IMG/VR virus record: IMGVR_UViG_3300025646_000193
Location: 1-32,149 of that record
DNA from: a virus
Length of the DNA: 32,149 bases
Reading direction: 5' to 3' (one strand)
The notes beneath the pieces are model-generated. The model had not been told where the DNA came from, made no database searches, and worked only from the letters and a program-made list of their open reading frames with translations. This document shows, one piece after another, positions 30,461 to 32,149 of the stretch; position 1 is the first letter of the stretch, and each line of letters opens with the position of its first letter. A program made the position numbers and the translations under genes.

Positions 30461-30541
30461 AACTTTTATATACATTGGTGGGGATCGGCTTACGATGCCG
30501 TGGAAGATATCCATTCGGCTGATACTGGGTCCCCGCTCTAA
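30461..30541 (+). other. Structured stretch / startless reading frame before 30547
   Basis: Two readings compete. As RNA, 478-486 pairs with 528-536 (last three digits of 30xxx), enclosing small hairpins CGGC/GCCG and TGGA/TCCA and a weak third, giving a compact cloverleaf that lacks tRNA arm lengths. As protein, the frame ending TAA at 30539-30541 reads IHWWGSAYDAVEDIHSADTG, looks protein-like and stops six bases before the next gene, but has no ATG, GTG or TTG start after the upstream TAG. Confidence 0.4.
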
Positions 30542-30546
30542 AAATT

Positions 30547-30771
30547 ATGGTGTCAGGAAAATTATTTAGACAAATCTTAGATAAGTTTATTGCATCACCC
30601 GTTGGTGGTGAAGCAAGAGTCCAAGTAGTATTACCTAATGGAGAATTTTACGATATCACTGGTGCTAAGTTAATGCAGAATAAATTAATTGGAGTGAGAG
30701 AATCACATAGAATTGTACTTACAGTCACACCTGAAAGAGCTCGAATGGGCAAAGTTTTGAGAAGATTATAA
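30547..30771 (+). CDS. Hypothetical small protein
   Basis: A 74-aa protein starting MVSGKLFRQILDKFIASPVG with EARVQVVLPNGEFYDITGAKL and IGVRESHRIVLTVTPERARM, a predicted small beta-sheet fold. No Shine-Dalgarno; an AT-rich TAAAAATT precedes the start. It stands between terS and the VRR-NUC gene, 22 bases before the latter. Function unknown. Confidence 0.65.
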   Translation: MVSGKLFRQILDKFIASPVGGEARVQVVLPNGEFYDITGAKLMQNKLIGVRESHRIVLTVTPERARMGKVLRRL

Positions 30772-30793
30772 CCATCCTACTTACGGTAAATTT

Positions 30794-31159
30794 ATGGCCA
30801 AAGATGAGTCCAAATTTTGGCAACAAGTTAAGACAAACATCAAGCAAATTTCCTTTACTAGACTTGAAAGTTGGGCCTCTGCAGGCGTGCCAGATTTGTT
30901 ATGTTACAATGAAAAAGGGAAGTTCTTTACAGTTGAATTGAAAGTAGAGAAACGTAAAAAATTAACCTTTTCACCACACCAAATTGCGTTCCACATGAAA
31001 CATCCAGGCAATACTTTCATCTTGGCAAAGGCCCTCGATCCTTTAGCCATAAAACTTTATGAAGGAAAAGATATTCTAAAACTCGTGAGCCGTGAACCAT
31101 GTACCCCGGTCGCTGAGTCATGGACCAAGGTTCAAGAATTTCTTGTCAATGTGACATAA
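30794..31159 (+). CDS. VRR-NUC family nuclease
   Basis: A 121-aa PD-(D/E)XK nuclease with SAGVPDLLCYNEKGKFFTVE (D34, E48) followed by K50, and SPHQIAFHMKH with Q63. This matches the VRR-NUC domain, found in FAN1 and in stand-alone phage enzymes with Holliday-junction or flap-cutting activity. Likely resolves branched replication or recombination products before packaging. Codon use is more GC-rich than in the left part of the window (for example GGC, GCC, CTC, GTC, CGT near its end). Confidence 0.85.
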   Translation: MAKDESKFWQQVKTNIKQISFTRLESWASAGVPDLLCYNEKGKFFTVELKVEKRKKLTFSPHQIAFHMKHPGNTFILAKALDPLAIKLYEGKDILKLVSREPCTPVAESWTKVQEFLVNVT

Positions 31160-31178
31160 CGTCGCAGCCAGGCTGATA

Positions 31179-31250
31179 GTGCTTGTGGGCGGGACCCACC
31201 CTCTCCCTCTCTCTACTTGTGGCTGTGGTAATGCTTGTGGGCTATGAGGA
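31179..31250. repeat. GCTTGTGGGC repeat module, left copy
   Basis: GCTTGTGGGC at 31181-31190 is followed by CCCACC (31195-31200), able to form a GTGGG/CCCAC hairpin; a second GCTTGTGGGC occurs at 31233-31242. A matching pair with almost the same spacing lies at 31850 and 31903, beyond the minus-strand gene. The rest of 31160-31276 is CT-rich and has no gene. Confidence 0.7.
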
Positions 31251-31271
31251 CTAATGCCTTTTTCCAGGCAC

Positions 31272-31302
31272 AAAAAAACCCGGGCGAGAAATCGCCCGGG
31301 TT
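31272..31302 (-). terminator. Intrinsic terminator of the minus-strand gene at 31314
   Basis: Read leftward, AACCCGGGCGA (31302 to 31292) pairs with TCGCCCGGGTT (31287 to 31277), a perfect 11-bp GC-rich stem with TTTC loop, followed directly by seven T. It begins 12 bases after the stop codon. A textbook rho-independent terminator. Confidence 0.9.
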
Positions 31303-31313
31303 GGAGGTAGAAA

Positions 31314-31661
31314 CTATTTTAAATCTATATTCTTTTCTAATTTTTCCTCCAGTAAATCCACTCCAGCTTTTATCCATCTTCGAATAAACTTGAAACGTGG
31401 TTCCTCTTTGATGTTGGTTTTGTAACCAATCAAGCTTTGAACTCTTTCCTTCACCTCTGAAAGAGGAGTTCGTGTAACCCATGGTCCAAGACCCAACATT
31501 TGAAGAAACATAATCCGGAAAATAATCTCGTCCGCATTCTCCGCTGTAACATCCTTGATGTCTAAATACATCATGGTCCAGCAAAAGTTTGCAGCTGAGA
31601 CGTGTTGCTCCTCGGTCCATCCTTCTGTGTCCAAGGCTGTGTAGTCGTATTGTAATGCCAT
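31314..31661 (-). CDS. Hypothetical helical protein
   Basis: A 115-aa minus-strand protein, MALQYDYTALDTEGWTEEQH, with FCWTMMYLDIKDV, ADEIIFRIMFLQMLGLGPWV and a C-terminal helix of Arg/Lys/Glu (KFIRRWIKAGVDLLEEKLEK). Start ATG 31661 is chosen because GGAGG lies five bases upstream; a GTG two codons earlier would overlap that site. Codon use is more GC-rich than the replication block. It has its own strong terminator and lies between two copies of a repeat module, so it behaves as an independent unit. Family not recognised. Confidence 0.75.
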   Translation of the reverse strand: MALQYDYTALDTEGWTEEQHVSAANFCWTMMYLDIKDVTAENADEIIFRIMFLQMLGLGPWVTRTPLSEVKERVQSLIGYKTNIKEEPRFKFIRRWIKAGVDLLEEKLEKNIDLK

Positions 31662-31744
31662 ATTCACCTCCGTTGTTAAATTGACATCCTACAATATCCC
31701 ATAACAATAAGGCATAAATGTGGCAGCGTGAAAAATATTTTAAG

Positions 31745-31753
31745 TTATCCACA
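31745..31753 (+). other. Perfect DnaA-box sequence TTATCCACA
   Basis: Exact match to the bacterial DnaA-box consensus in the noncoding stretch after 31661. It overlaps a hairpin, ACAGGC-TTGT-GCCTGT (31751-31766). One copy only was found, so chance is possible. Confidence 0.5.
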
Positions 31754-31812
31754 GGCTTGTGCCTGTGACCTTGTACCACGGCCCATGCGACAATTTGCCT
31801 GTCAAGTGCATG

Positions 31813-31835
31813 ATTGTCACATGTGACAATTTGTC
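31813..31835. promoter_or_regulatory. Palindromic operator-like sites
   Basis: ATTGTCACATGTGACAAT (31813-31830) is a perfect 18-bp palindrome, and GACAATTTGTC (31825-31835) a second, overlapping one. Located upstream of the minus-strand gene at 31661. The form suits a dimeric DNA-binding protein. Confidence 0.6.
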
Positions 31836-31847
31836 GCACCCAGGAGA

Positions 31848-31930
31848 GAGCTTGTGGGCGAGGCCCACCCAATCGCCTTCGGCGCTTTCCCGTTGAGGAA
31901 AGTGCTTGTGGGCTATCCGGGCTTGTGGCT
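31848..31930. repeat. GCTTGTGGGC repeat module, right copy
   Basis: GCTTGTGGGC at 31850-31859 with CCCACC (31864-31869), and again at 31903-31912, then a partial GCTTGTGGCT at 31921-31930. The first 20 bases match the left module in 18 positions, and the second units share GCTTGTGGGCTAT. Spacing between units is 53 bases, against 52 in the left copy. Confidence 0.7.
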
Positions 31931-31955
31931 TTCCCTATTTCAATTTGTTTTTTCA

Positions 31956-32149
31956 TTAGTGTTTTAAGTAAGTTATATTTTTAATCTTACGGCTCCAACA
32001 TTTACGGCAATCTAGACATTTACCGCCTTGCTTAGGCGCTGGACATGTTGCCTTCTTAGGGTTGGTTGTGACAGTGCTTGTCCACTTCCAAAACTTGCCC
32101 GCGGGCCCGTCTACATTGGTTCCTGATAATCTAATAATTAAATTTTTTG
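31956..32149 (-). CDS. gp88-like protein, C-terminal part
   Basis: The minus strand is open from the right edge to a stop at 31956, giving 63 residues of a protein whose start lies outside the window. They read SGTNVDGPAGKFWKWTST then TNPKKATCPAPKQGGKCLDC and RKCWSRKIKNITYLKH. The cysteine cluster (CPAPKQGGKCLDCRKCW, pattern C-x7-C-x2-C-x2-C) at the extreme C-terminus matches the end of phage gene product 88-like proteins as I recall them, of unknown function, possibly metal binding. No frame problem in the visible part. Confidence 0.65.
   Translation of the reverse strand, partial: KNLIIRLSGTNVDGPAGKFWKWTSTVTTNPKKATCPAPKQGGKCLDCRKCWSRKIKNITYLKH

Noticed and set aside
30478-30536. A tRNA gene
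   Set aside because: The fold has a cloverleaf outline, but the anticodon-like arm is 4 bp with a 5-base loop, the T-like arm is weak, and no T-loop consensus or CCA-adjacent acceptor pattern is present.
31213-31956. A 247-codon minus-strand open frame
   Set aside because: It runs in another frame over the whole 115-aa gene at 31314-31661, through its terminator and into both repeat modules; composition is odd (Arg/His-rich) and it has no ribosome site, while the smaller gene has GGAGG and a terminator placed exactly after its stop.
1-32149. CRISPR array, tRNA or rRNA genes, insertion sequences
   Set aside because: No regularly spaced 25-40 bp direct repeats, no tRNA-like fold with proper arms, no rRNA segments and no transposase or integrase motifs were found.

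Overview
This AT-rich window looks like part of a tailed-phage genome from the ocean, most like phages of SAR11 (Pelagibacter) and related uncultured marine phages. Reasons: low GC; short genes packed with ATGA/TAATG overlaps; a family A DNA polymerase, archaeo-eukaryotic-type primase, helicases, PD-(D/E)XK nucleases, small terminase subunit and M15 endolysin; and long virion-type proteins with the Gly-Gly-Arg motifs common in uncultured marine phage proteins. The assignment rests on gene content and recalled family patterns; no search was run. No portal, capsid, large terminase, RNA polymerase or integrase is visible. Both ends cut through genes.

Layout. 1-1683: two glycosyltransferases (the first lacks its N-terminus). 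1757-11945: probable late virion block with a GGR-motif protein of 785 aa, a Gln/Ala-rich protein of 291 aa, a second GGR protein of 516 aa, a 1464-aa probable internal/ejection protein, a 248-aa protein and an XhlA-like membrane protein. 11959-12805: an AdoMet-decarboxylase-family (SpeD-like) enzyme and an Hsp20 chaperone, closed by a terminator hairpin lying inside the 3' end of the opposing gene. 12802-14238 (minus): an SF2 (SNF2-like) helicase read from a divergent promoter region. 14317-22500: replication block (candidate ssDNA-binding protein, primase, UvrD-like helicase, DUF3310 protein, PolA). 22539-24413: small membrane and zinc-binding proteins plus the lysis cluster with M15 peptidase. 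24713-29085: a dense run of mostly tiny genes starting with a ribbon-helix-helix regulator, with a methyltransferase-fold protein, an HNH nuclease, an FkbM methyltransferase and a PD-(D/E)XK exonuclease. 29081-29420: a noncoding region packed with TGTAGG/CCTACA repeats in an approximately 200-bp imperfect palindrome. 29497-32149: a small conserved-looking gene, the small terminase subunit (minus), a VRR-NUC nuclease, and a more GC-rich end with a minus-strand gene between two copies of a GCTTGTGGGC module, a perfect DnaA-box sequence, and the C-terminus of a gp88-like protein.

How it fits together. The primase, PolA with proofreading but no 5' nuclease domain, two helicases, candidate SSB and several nucleases could form a largely self-sufficient DNA replication and recombination set. 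The SpeD-like enzyme, Hsp20, glycosyltransferases and methyltransferases are accessory functions acting on host metabolism, protein folding or surface/virion modification. The least explained parts are the palindromic repeat region at 29.1-29.4 kb, the repeat/DnaA-box region at 31.2-31.9 kb, the structured stretch before 30547, and the GGR-motif proteins.
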